Assembly (NCBI GenBank): GCA_002413185.1 | Contig: DHWM01000188.1 | Location: 7,350 to 18,717 of the forward strand | Direction: 5' to 3' | DNA: 11,368 bases | DNA from: Actinobacteria bacterium UBA5182 | GTDB taxonomy: Bacteria > Actinomycetota > UBA4738 | Shown: positions 1 to 6,625 of the stretch, in pieces | How the letters are laid out: the number at the start of each line of letters is the position of its first letter | Numbering within the stretch: position 1 is the stretch's first letter | The notes under the pieces: generated by a model | Databases searched by the model: none | What the model was told of the DNA's origin: nothing | What the model saw: only the letters and a program-made list of their open reading frames with translations | Made by a program: the position numbers and the translations under genes

Positions 1-1244
1 TCCCGGCTGGTGTTCGTCGCCGCCGAGGCGACACCCGCGTGTCGGGTCTCCACCGACGCCATCACCGCCGCCGTCATCGGTGTCATGGTCATGGCCATGC
101 CCGTGGCGAGGACGATGAAGGCCGGAAGGAGCACCGTCGCGTACGGCGAGCCGACCTGGGTCCGCAGCAGCAACGCCAGCCCCCCTGCCGCGAACAGCGG
201 TCCGATCGTCATGAACCATCGCGAGCCATACCGGTCCGACAGGCGGCCCGAGACCGGAGCCACGACCAGGATGACGGCGGAGAACGCGAACAGCCGGATC
301 CCCGCCCCCACCGGCGAGTACCCCTGCACGTTCTGCAGGTACAGCGACAGGAAGAACACGCTGCCGAACATGGCGAAGAACACTGCCCCCGCCACCACGT
401 TGGCCGCGGCGAACGTGGGGATCCGGAAGAAGGCCAGCGGAAGCATGGGGGACTCTCGATGCGACTCGACGAAGAGGAAGGTCGCCAGCAACACCGCGGC
501 CACGGCGAACGCCGCCAGGATCAGCCCGTCGGTCCAACCCCTGGCGTTCCCTTCGATCAGCGCGTAGACCAGGAAGAACAGGCCCGCCGTGCCGGTGACC
601 AGGCCCGGTGGGTCCAGCCGGCGCGATGTGTTCGGGTCCTTCGACTCCGTGACGATGAAGGCGGTCATGACGATCCCGAGGATGCCGATCGGGACATTGA
701 CGAAGAAGATGCTCTGCCAGGACACGTGCTCCACCAGGAAGCCCCCGACCACCGGGCCGATGGCGATGGCCAGGCCGGACATGGCGGCCCAGATCCCGAT
801 GGCCGCTCCCCGTTCCCTCCCGGTGAACGTCGCCGTGATGATCGACAGCGAGCCGGGCAGGAGCATCGCCGCCCCGAGCCCCTGCACCGCCCGGAAGGCC
901 ACCAGCTGTTCGGTGCTCCCCGACAGGCCGCACATCAGCGAGCCCACCGTGAACAGCCCCAGCCCGCCGATGAAGAATCGCTTCCGGCCGTACAGGTCGC
1001 CCAGCGCGCCGCCCGTCAGCATGAAGGACGCGAAGGTCAACGTGTAGGCGTCGATGATCCACTGCAGGCCGGACACGCCGGCTCCCAGCTTGCGCTGGAT
1101 CGTCGGCAGCGCCACGTTGACGACGAGGTTGTCGAGGACGGGCATGAAGAGTCCGAACACCATGGCCGCGAGGACCCACCACTTCCGGCGGTCGGTCTTC
1201 GAGGGGCCGGAAGGTGAGACGGCCTGCTCGATCGTGCGTGCCAT
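1..1244 (-). CDS. DHA2-family MFS multidrug exporter, C-terminus cut by window edge
   Basis: This gene encodes a proton-coupled drug/metabolite exporter of the EmrB/QacA (DHA2, 14-helix) type in the inner membrane. The frame stays open from ATG at 1244 down to base 1, about 414 codons, so the last part is missing. The protein starts MARTIEQAVS. After a basic segment (residues 15-22), hydrophobic helices begin. The first-helix signature LDNLVVNVALPTI lies near residues 38-50, MFS motif A (GDLYGRKR) near 82-89, and motif C with GPVVGGF followed by a W-x7-NVP stretch near 163-185. A good ribosome site, GAGGAAGGA, lies about 7 nt before the ATG. The gene diverges from a second exporter of the same family, and two palindromic operators lie between them, so both are probably controlled together. 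The family is clear, the substrate cannot be told. The strand is certain because the opposite-strand frames give only Arg/His-rich composition. Confidence 0.93.
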   Translation of the reverse strand, partial: MARTIEQAVSPSGPSKTDRRKWWVLAAMVFGLFMPVLDNLVVNVALPTIQRKLGAGVSGLQWIIDAYTLTFASFMLTGGALGDLYGRKRFFIGGLGLFTVGSLMCGLSGSTEQLVAFRAVQGLGAAMLLPGSLSIITATFTGRERGAAIGIWAAMSGLAIAIGPVVGGFLVEHVSWQSIFFVNVPIGILGIVMTAFIVTESKDPNTSRRLDPPGLVTGTAGLFFLVYALIEGNARGWTDGLILAAFAVAAVLLATFLFVESHRESPMLPLAFFRIPTFAAANVVAGAVFFAMFGSVFFLSLYLQNVQGYSPVGAGIRLFAFSAVILVVAPVSGRLSDRYGSRWFMTIGPLFAAGGLALLLRTQVGSPYATVLLPAFIVLATGMAMTMTPMTAAVMASVETRHAGVASAATNTSR

Positions 1245-1292
1245 GGCTTGTCCTTCCTCGCCGTGATGCGCGTGTATGCTGTACCGTTCTCG

Positions 1293-1316
1293 GAATGAGT
1301 GAGTGCTCACTCATTC
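1293..1316. promoter_or_regulatory. Palindromic operator 1 (TetR-type), extended arms
   Basis: This is a perfect inverted repeat with 11-bp arms (GAATGAGTGAG / CTCACTCATTC) around a central TG. Its 18-bp core, TGAGTGAGTGCTCACTCA, is identical to operator 2. Size and symmetry fit a TetR/AcrR-family dimer site, which is an inference because no regulator gene is in the window. On the minus strand a TAGAAT hexamer (1318-1313), a plausible -10 element for the leftward exporter, overlaps its edge, so bound repressor would block that promoter. No convincing -35 was found. Confidence 0.8.
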
Positions 1317-1330
1317 TAGCATGGGCCTGT

Positions 1331-1348
1331 TGAGTGAGTGCTCACTCA
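1331..1348. promoter_or_regulatory. Palindromic operator 2 (TetR-type)
   Basis: TGAGTGAGTGCTCACTCA is an inverted repeat with 8-bp arms and a central TG, and it matches the core of operator 1 exactly. The two centres are 35 bp apart. The site ends 6 bp before the Shine-Dalgarno sequence of the rightward exporter, so it probably lies in the 5' leader or promoter of that gene. Two identical sites between divergent exporters point to one repressor acting on both genes. Confidence 0.8.
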
Positions 1349-1370
1349 TCCGACGAAGGGAGTCCGCACG

Positions 1371-2948
1371 GTGGCTGACGTCGGCGTCGCGTCCAGGGTG
1401 AACCTGACGCACCGCCAGATCATGGTGGTGTACAGCGGCCTGATGGCCGGCATGCTGGTGGCGGCGCTCGACCAGACGATCGTGGCCACGGCCCTCCCCA
1501 CCATCGTGGGCGACCTCGGTGGCCTCAACCACCTGGCGTGGGTCGTGACGGCCTACCTGCTCACCTCGACGGTCTCCGTCCCCCTGTACGGCAAGATCAG
1601 CGACCTGTACGGGCGAAAGAATCTGTTCCAGTTCGCCATCGGCATCTTCGTCGTGGGGTCGGTGCTGGCGGGACTGTCACGGAACCTCGGCCAGCTCATC
1701 GCGTTCCGGGCGTTGCAGGGCGTCGGTGGCGGCGGGTTGATCGCCATGGCCCAGGCCATCATCGGCGACATCGTTTCCCCCCGAGAGCGGGGGAAGTACC
1801 AGGGGTACCTGGGCGCGGTGTTCGCGTTCGCCAGCGTGGTGGGGCCATTGCTCGGAGGGTTCTTCGTGGACCACCTCTCCTGGCGATGGGTCTTCTACAT
1901 CAACGTGCCGGTGGGAGCGGTTGCGCTGTTCATCACGTCGATCGTGTTGAACCTGCCGTACCGAAAGGTTCGACACGCCATCGACTTCCTCGGGTCCGCA
2001 TTGATCATGGCCGCCGCGACGTGTCTCCTGCTGGTGACCGTGTGGGGAGGCGACCAGTATCCGTGGGGTTCGCGCGAGATCGTCGGACTGGGCGTGGCGG
2101 GGATCGTGCTTCTCGGCCTGTTCATCCTCCAGGAGCAGCGCGCGCCGGAACCGGTCATCCCGCTGCGCCTGTGGAAAAACCCGATCTTCTCGGTGGCGAG
2201 CGGCCTGGAGTTCCTGGTCGGGTTCTCCATGTTCGGCGCGATCATCTTCCTGCCGCTCTACCTGCAGACGGTCGGCCACGCCTCGGCCACGAACTCGGGC
2301 GTCCTGATCCTCCCCTTGATGGCCGGGCTGATGTTCTCTTCGATTACCTCTGGACGGATCATCACCCGGACCGGCCGCTACAAGGTCTTTCCGGTGGTCG
2401 GGACGCTCGTCATCGCCATCGGCCTGTACCTGCTCTCGACCCTGCACGTGGGGTCGTCGCGGGTGGCGTCGTCCCTGTACATGGTGGTGCTGGGGCTGGG
2501 CATCGGGATGATCATCCAGGTGATGGTCCTGGCGGTGCAGAACTCCGTGGAGCATCGCGATCTGGGGACGGCCACCGCCACGGAGAGCTTCTCCCGGTCG
2601 ATGGGCGGGGCGTTCGGTGTGGCCGTGTTCGGTGCCGTCCTGACGAACCGTCTGGCCTACAACCTCCACAGGCTCCTTCCGCCGGGGACCAACCTGGGCG
2701 GTGTCAGCACGAACTCCATCGCGGCCAGCCCCGCCGCCATCCGCGCGCTGCCCACCCCCGTCCGGGACGCGGTCATCCAGTCACTGGCCCTGTCGATCCA
2801 TGTGGTGTTCCTCCTGTCGGTTCCCATGGCCCTGCTGGCCTTCGTGGTGACGTGGTTCCTCCGGGAGAGCCCCCTCCGGGAGACCGCCCACATCGGGGTG
2901 GAGGCGGCGCCGGGAGAGCCGGTGCCACCGACTGAAGCCGTCGTGTAG
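1371..2948 (+). CDS. DHA2-family MFS multidrug exporter
   Basis: This gene encodes a complete 525-residue proton-driven efflux pump of the EmrB/QacA type, which normally has 14 membrane helices and about 500 residues. It shows the first-helix signature LDQTIVATALPTI (about 33-45), MFS motif A GKISDLYGRK (74-83) and motif C GPLLGGF followed by SWRW...NVP (about 158-180). The soluble tail after residue 510 is rich in Glu and Pro. I chose GTG at 1371 because GAAGGGAG lies 8 nt upstream. An earlier in-frame GTG at 1338 would begin inside operator 2 and has no ribosome site. The aminotransferase gene starts 69 bp downstream on the same strand with no evident terminator between, so co-transcription is likely. 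The substrate is unknown. Its divergent partner is a second pump of the same family but is clearly a different sequence, not a recent duplicate. Confidence 0.95.
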   Translation: MADVGVASRVNLTHRQIMVVYSGLMAGMLVAALDQTIVATALPTIVGDLGGLNHLAWVVTAYLLTSTVSVPLYGKISDLYGRKNLFQFAIGIFVVGSVLAGLSRNLGQLIAFRALQGVGGGGLIAMAQAIIGDIVSPRERGKYQGYLGAVFAFASVVGPLLGGFFVDHLSWRWVFYINVPVGAVALFITSIVLNLPYRKVRHAIDFLGSALIMAAATCLLLVTVWGGDQYPWGSREIVGLGVAGIVLLGLFILQEQRAPEPVIPLRLWKNPIFSVASGLEFLVGFSMFGAIIFLPLYLQTVGHASATNSGVLILPLMAGLMFSSITSGRIITRTGRYKVFPVVGTLVIAIGLYLLSTLHVGSSRVASSLYMVVLGLGIGMIIQVMVLAVQNSVEHRDLGTATATESFSRSMGGAFGVAVFGAVLTNRLAYNLHRLLPPGTNLGGVSTNSIAASPAAIRALPTPVRDAVIQSLALSIHVVFLLSVPMALLAFVVTWFLRESPLRETAHIGVEAAPGEPVPPTEAVV

Positions 2949-3017
2949 GCTCGGTGGGATCGCCGCGAGCGGGCGCATCGGGCGCTGCGGCCGGCACGTC
3001 TCGCAGGAGGTTCCGCG

Positions 3018-4382
3018 ATGGGCAACTCCATCAACCTGGTCACCGAGCTTCCGGGCCCGCGTTCCAAGGCAGTCCTCGAACGGAAGTCGAAGGTCGTGTC
3101 AGACGCGCTCGACATCCACGTGCCTGCCGTCATCGATCGCGGCGAAGGCGCTCACGTCACCGACATCGACGGCAACACCATGCTCGATTTCTCCGGGGGC
3201 CTGGGCTGCCAGCTGGTCGGCTACTCGCACCCCAAGGTCGTGGAGGCTGTGCGGGAGCAGGCCGGGCGGGTCAGCCACACCGACTTCTCGGTGATCCCCT
3301 ACGAGCCCTACGTCGAACTGGCCGAGCGGCTGATCGCCGCGACCGGGGGCGGGGACAGGAAGGCGGCGTTCTTCAACGCCGGGGCCGAGGCAGTGGAGAA
3401 CGCCGTGAAGTTCGCCAAGGCCGCCACGGGACGTCCGGCCGTCGTTTGCTTCGAGGGCGGCTTCCACGGTCGAACGCTCCTCACCATGTCGCTGACGTCC
3501 CGGTACAAGCCGTACAAGGCCGGGTTCGGGCCGTTCGCTCCTGAGGTCTACCGCCTTCCCTACGCCTACCCGTATCGCAGCGTGCACCCCGATCAGGCCG
3601 CGCAGTTCGCCCTGGAGGGGATCGAGCGAGCCTTCGCCACGACGGTCGACCCGACGTCCGTCGCGTGCGCCATCGTCGAGCCGATCCAGGGTGAGGGTGG
3701 GTTCGTGGTGCCGCCGGCCGAGTTCCTGCAGGGTCTCTCGAAGATCTGCCGTCAGCACGGGATTCTCGTCGTCGCGGACGAGATCCAGACGGGGTGCGGG
3801 CGAACGGGCTCGTTCCTGGCCTCGGACACCTTCGGCTTCCAGCCCGACATCGTGCTGCTGGCGAAGGCCGTCGCGGCCGGCTACCCCCTGTCGGCCGTGA
3901 TCGGCCCTCGCGAGGTGATGGACGCGCCGGGACCGTCGGCGATCGGCGGGACGTACGTCGGAAACCCCGTGGCGTGCGCCGCCGGGAACGCCGTCATGCG
4001 GATCATCGAAGAGGAAGGTCTCATCCAGCGAGCGGAGGCCCTCGGCAAGACGCTCACCGCTCGGTGGGAGGAGATCGCGGCGGAGACCCCGGAGATCGGC
4101 GAGGTTCGCGGGGTCGGCGCCATGGTCGGGGTCGAGTTCGTGAAGGACCGGGGGACCAAGGAGCCGAACGAGGAGTTCCTGGGCGCAGTCATCGGCGGGG
4201 CCATGAAGCGCGGGCTGATCACGGTGTCGTGCGGTGCCTATCACAACGTCCTGCGGCACCTCATCCCGCTGGTCATCACCGACGAGGAGCTCGACGAAGG
4301 TCTGGACGTCCTGGCCGACGTGGTGGCCGCCGCGCGCAAGGGCGGGGGTCGCACCGACACGCTCGAGCCCGAGGGCGAGTAG
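3018..4382 (+). CDS. Class III PLP-dependent aminotransferase (4-aminobutyrate/diamine transaminase type)
   Basis: This 454-residue cytosolic fold-type I transaminase fits the GabT/acetylornithine aminotransferase class. These enzymes move an omega-amino group, for example from GABA or a diamine, to a keto acid. The N-terminal part carries the FSGGLGCQLVGYSHP stretch typical of the class. The cofactor-site segment FNAGAEAVENAVK is near residue 120. The pyridine-ring aspartate is D254 in VVADEIQTGCGRTG, and the Schiff-base lysine is K283 in LLAKAVAAGYPLSAV, followed by GGTYVGNPVACAA. All key residues are present, and the length is normal. A strong AGGAGG precedes the ATG by about 7 nt. The C-terminal tail is charged and hydrophilic. 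It follows an exporter gene and precedes a GNAT gene 30 bp away, which suggests a shared role in handling an amine (inference). The exact substrate cannot be read from sequence, so I give no gene symbol. Confidence 0.93.
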   Translation: MGNSINLVTELPGPRSKAVLERKSKVVSDALDIHVPAVIDRGEGAHVTDIDGNTMLDFSGGLGCQLVGYSHPKVVEAVREQAGRVSHTDFSVIPYEPYVELAERLIAATGGGDRKAAFFNAGAEAVENAVKFAKAATGRPAVVCFEGGFHGRTLLTMSLTSRYKPYKAGFGPFAPEVYRLPYAYPYRSVHPDQAAQFALEGIERAFATTVDPTSVACAIVEPIQGEGGFVVPPAEFLQGLSKICRQHGILVVADEIQTGCGRTGSFLASDTFGFQPDIVLLAKAVAAGYPLSAVIGPREVMDAPGPSAIGGTYVGNPVACAAGNAVMRIIEEEGLIQRAEALGKTLTARWEEIAAETPEIGEVRGVGAMVGVEFVKDRGTKEPNEEFLGAVIGGAMKRGLITVSCGAYHNVLRHLIPLVITDEELDEGLDVLADVVAAARKGGGRTDTLEPEGE

Positions 4383-4412
4383 CTGGCCCCGAACGTCTCG
4401 GAGACCTCGATC

Positions 4413-4877
4413 GTGGCGTGGCCGTTCGACGATCCACGCCTGGGGGAGCTCCTGGCCGAGCGACACCGTGACCTCGCACGCCGCTACGCCGGAGTCACCG
4501 ATCATCCCGCCGACCCCGTGGAGCCTTCCGAATTCGTGCCGCCATCCGGCACCTCCTTGGTGGCGCTGGCGGACGGCGTGCCGGCGGCGTGCGGCTCGCT
4601 TCGCCGGCTGGAGCCTCGGGTGGGCGAGATCAAGCGGATGTACGTGGGGGAGCGATCTCGCCGTCGCGGCCTGGGCCGAGCGATCCTCGCGATGCTCGAG
4701 TCCGAGGCCGTCCAGCTCGGCTATTCGAGCATCCGCCTCGAGACGGGCGTGCGCCAGGATGAAGCCCTGGCGTTCTACCAGGCGGCCGGCTACCGTCCCA
4801 TCCCTTGTTTCGGCAGGTGGATGGACTCAGCGCTGAGCGTATGCTACGAGAAAGGGTTGGCGGCGAAAAGGCCGTGA
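4413..4877 (+). CDS. GNAT family N-acetyltransferase
   Basis: This 154-residue protein of the Gcn5-related acetyltransferase fold transfers an acetyl group from acetyl-CoA to an amine. The central strand EIKRMYVGE (about 72-80) is followed by the acetyl-CoA pyrophosphate loop R83-x-x-G86-x-G88 in RSRRRGLGRA. Motif B runs from LETGVRQDEALAFYQAAGY (about 109-127). The N-terminal 50 residues are less typical and may bind substrate. The start is GTG at 4413, with GGAGA about 8 nt upstream. The gap to the aminotransferase gene is 30 bp, so the two are probably one transcript. The 27-bp gap to the convergent toxin gene downstream contains no clear hairpin terminator. Whether the target is a small molecule, antibiotic or protein is not visible. 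Confidence 0.9.
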   Translation: MAWPFDDPRLGELLAERHRDLARRYAGVTDHPADPVEPSEFVPPSGTSLVALADGVPAACGSLRRLEPRVGEIKRMYVGERSRRRGLGRAILAMLESEAVQLGYSSIRLETGVRQDEALAFYQAAGYRPIPCFGRWMDSALSVCYEKGLAAKRP

Positions 4878-4904
4878 GGGGTCGGTCCTGTACGCCGTTC
4901 CCGA

Positions 4905-5297
4905 TCAGACGCCCACCCGCCAATGCTCCACTCGGAGCTCTGGCATCGGGAAGTCCTTCGGGTTGCCGGTGGCGAGCGTCGCACCGAGCGCTGCCGCCGC
5001 GGCCGCGATCAGGCAATCGGCCTGGCTCAGTGTCCGACCACGGGCAGCGAAGGCTCTGCGCCACGCTCCCGCCATCTCCCCTTCAGCTCGGCCGAGCGGC
5101 GCGATCCGGAGACCGTTCAGCAACTTGCCAACTGGTTGCGCTTCACCCACGTGGAGCCCCCGGGTGAGCTCCTCGATGTTGACCGCACACGTGAACGGGA
5201 CGCCGCCCGTCCGCCGCATGGCGCGGATCCGATCCGCGGCCGCCCGGCCGCGCAACACATCGATCAGAACGGTCGTGTCGAGAAGGACCGCACCCAC
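4905..5297 (-). CDS. vapC: VapC-type PIN-domain toxin (ribonuclease)
   Basis: This 130-residue single PIN domain is the size of VapC toxins, which are Mg2+-dependent RNases that cut tRNA, rRNA or mRNA when released from their antitoxin. Acidic active-site residues are visible: D7 in LLDTTVLID, E43 in NIEELTRG and D94 in QADCLIAAAA. N112 and D115 in GNPKDF occupy the usual fourth-acid region. The toxin therefore looks intact. The start is GTG at 5297, only 3 nt after the antitoxin stop codon, and no strong ribosome site is seen, so its translation is probably coupled to the antitoxin. The RNA target is unknown. It ends convergently with the acetyltransferase gene. Confidence 0.92.
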   Translation of the reverse strand: MGAVLLDTTVLIDVLRGRAAADRIRAMRRTGGVPFTCAVNIEELTRGLHVGEAQPVGKLLNGLRIAPLGRAEGEMAGAWRRAFAARGRTLSQADCLIAAAAAALGATLATGNPKDFPMPELRVEHWRVGV

Positions 5298-5300
5298 GGA

Positions 5301-5540
5301 TCAGCCCACGCGGCGACGATCCGCATGGCGTTCGGCGTGAACCCATGCTGCCGGATCGGCATCCCATTCGTGACCCTCGTCGGGAATGGCGCCGAGCGCG
5401 GCTTCGATCTCGTCCCACCGCCGCTCGTCGTCGAGGGCTCGGCGGACCGTGGCGGAGATGAACGCGCTCCGCCGCCTGCGGCCGACTCGCGTGTCCAGTT
5501 CCGCGAGAGTGTCCTCATCGAGGTTTATGTGCACACGCAT
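5301..5540 (-). CDS. vapB: VapB-type ribbon-helix-helix antitoxin
   Basis: This 79-residue antitoxin neutralises the downstream PIN toxin and should autoregulate the pair by binding the promoter. The N-terminus MRVHINLDEDTLAELDTRVG forms the beta-strand and first helix of a CopG/MetJ-type ribbon-helix-helix DNA-binding domain, followed by RRRRSAFISATVRRAL as the second helix. The acidic, Trp-containing C-terminal half (ERRWDEIEAAL, then HEWDADPAAW) is the likely toxin-binding arm. I chose ATG at 5540 over the in-frame GTG at 5546 because a TAACTT hexamer ends 6 nt before the ATG, as in leaderless actinobacterial genes, and there is no Shine-Dalgarno sequence. The stop lies 3 nt before the toxin start. 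Confidence 0.88.
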   Translation of the reverse strand: MRVHINLDEDTLAELDTRVGRRRRSAFISATVRRALDDERRWDEIEAALGAIPDEGHEWDADPAAWVHAERHADRRRVG

Positions 5541-5546
5541 GGCCAC

Positions 5547-5565
5547 AAGTTAGCACACATTGTGC
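5547..5565 (-). promoter_or_regulatory. vapBC promoter -10 and overlapping inverted repeat (putative autoregulatory operator)
   Basis: On the minus strand TAACTT (5552-5547, TANNNT type) ends 6 nt before the vapB ATG, which would place the transcript start at or next to the start codon. Directly upstream, 5553-5565 is an inverted repeat, GCACA-CAT-TGTGC on the plus strand. Further CACA half-sites lie at 5543-5547 and 5531-5535, the latter inside a perfect TGTGCACA palindrome (5528-5535), so half-sites recur at about 10-12 bp. That spacing suits side-by-side ribbon-helix-helix dimers. The assignment is inferred from position. No good -35 is seen. Confidence 0.5.
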
Positions 5566-5590
5566 GGCGACCAGGGGTGGACGCGGCTCC

Positions 5591-5619
5591 TTGGCGGACA
5601 AGAACTCAGGGCATAGCAT
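5591..5619 (+). promoter_or_regulatory. Candidate sigma-A-type promoter for the citE-like operon
   Basis: TTGGCG (5591-5596) and TAGCAT (5614-5619) are separated by exactly 17 bp, and each matches the consensus at four of six positions. A start near 5626 would leave a leader of about 26 nt containing the GGAAGGGA ribosome site (5637-5644) before the ATG at 5652. It is the best-spaced promoter candidate in the 111-bp divergent gap with vapB. Confidence 0.5.
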
Positions 5620-5651
5620 CGCAAGCGCTCGCTGTCGGAAGGGATGAGCGG

Positions 5652-6623
5652 ATGAACGCTATCGAACGCGTGACCAGGCCCCGGCGGTCGTGCCTCTCCG
5701 TCCCGGGCTCCTCACCGAAGATGCTGTCGAAGGCACCCGGGCTTCCCGCCGACGAGGTGTTCATGGACCTCGAGGACTCCGTGGCGCCACTGGCCAAGGA
5801 GGAGGCTCGCGGCAACATCATCCAGGCCCTCAAGGAGGGCGACTGGACCGGCAAGACCGTCGTGGTGCGCATCAACGGCGTCTACACGAAGTGGTGCCAC
5901 CGCGACGTCATCGAGGTGGTCGAGAACGCCTGGCAGTACCTCGACTGTTTGATGATCCCGAAGGTGGAGTTCGCCTCGGACGTCCAGTTCGTCTCCACGC
6001 TGCTCGACCAGATCGAGGCGACCACCGGCATCGACAGGCGGATCGGCCTGGAGGTCCAGATCGAGACCGCCACCGGCATCACGAACATCGACGCCATCGC
6101 CTCGGCCAGCGACCGCACCGAGGACCTGATCTTCGGACCGGCCGACATGAGCGCCTCGCTCGGCCTCCCCGCGCTCACCGCCGGCCTTCCCATGCCGGAC
6201 TATCCCGGGGACCACTGGCACTTCATTTTGTCCAAGATCCTGGTGGCGGCGCGGAACGCCGGGCTGCAGGCCATCGACGGCCCCTATCTCGTCATCAAGA
6301 ACCTCGAGCAGTTCCGGGAGATGTCCCAGCGGGCTCGCTCGCTGGGCTACGACGGCAAGTGGGCGCTGCATCCCGGCCAGATCGACGTGCTGAACGAGGT
6401 GTTCTCGCCGACCCAGGACGAGTTCGACAAAGCCGCGGCGATCCTGGAGGCCTATCGGCACGCCACCGACGTCCAGCGCACCGGCGCAGTGATGTTCGGC
6501 ACCGAGATGATCGACGAAGCCTCGCGGAAGATGGCCGAGCAGCTCGCGGCCAGGGGGCGGGCCGCCGGCATGCGGACGGACAAGAAGCTTGAGGACTTCA
6601 CCCAACCCAAGGAAGGGAGGTAA
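5652..6623 (+). CDS. CitE-like CoA ester lyase (beta-hydroxyacyl-CoA lyase, HpcH/HpaI family)
   Basis: This 323-residue Mg2+-dependent lyase splits a 3-hydroxyacyl-CoA such as malyl-, citramalyl- or hydroxymethylglutaryl-CoA into two smaller units, one of them a CoA ester. The N-terminal strand RRSCLSVPGSS and the acid pair in FMDLEDSV (E41, D42) are typical. R73 in VVVRING should contact the substrate. The metal ligands are E138 in QIETATG and D165 in FGPADMSASLG. The C-terminal third has the GYDGKWALHPGQI motif that caps the active site. The length fits stand-alone lyases of the CLYBL/Rv2498c/malyl-CoA lyase group rather than the citrate lyase beta subunit, and no CitD or CitF neighbour is present. 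GGAAGGGA lies 7 nt before the ATG. The frame stays open upstream to about 4923, but that part overlaps vapBC and is not coding. The acyl-CoA dehydrogenase gene starts 2 nt after the stop. Confidence 0.92.
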   Translation: MNAIERVTRPRRSCLSVPGSSPKMLSKAPGLPADEVFMDLEDSVAPLAKEEARGNIIQALKEGDWTGKTVVVRINGVYTKWCHRDVIEVVENAWQYLDCLMIPKVEFASDVQFVSTLLDQIEATTGIDRRIGLEVQIETATGITNIDAIASASDRTEDLIFGPADMSASLGLPALTAGLPMPDYPGDHWHFILSKILVAARNAGLQAIDGPYLVIKNLEQFREMSQRARSLGYDGKWALHPGQIDVLNEVFSPTQDEFDKAAAILEAYRHATDVQRTGAVMFGTEMIDEASRKMAEQLAARGRAAGMRTDKKLEDFTQPKEGR

Positions 6624-6625
6624 AT

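Noticed and set aside
39..1217. Plus-strand open frame of 392 codons
   Set aside because: It is antisense to the leftward MFS exporter, is dominated by Arg, His, Gly, Asp and Glu, and has no recognisable motif. It is a high-GC shadow frame.
1338..1370. GTG at 1338 as start of the rightward exporter
   Set aside because: It lies inside operator 2 and has no ribosome site. GTG 1371 has GAAGGGAG at the right distance.
1677..2669. Minus-strand open frame of 330 codons
   Set aside because: It is antisense to the rightward MFS exporter, with charged low-complexity composition and no domain signal.
3099..4505. Minus-strand open frame of 468 codons
   Set aside because: It is antisense to the aminotransferase, whose catalytic residues are all in place. 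The frame has shadow composition.
4878..4904. Bidirectional terminator between the acetyltransferase and toxin genes
   Set aside because: No stable stem followed by a T-run could be found in the 27-bp gap. The same is true of 9078-9094.
5621..5632. Imperfect palindrome GCAAGCGCTCGC upstream of the lyase gene
   Set aside because: It has one mismatch pair and only six central perfect bases, which is expected by chance at this GC content.
4923..5651. In-frame upstream extension of the CitE-like lyase
   Set aside because: It would overlap the whole vapBC pair on the other strand and adds 243 residues of non-family sequence. ATG 5652 has a proper ribosome site and promoter.
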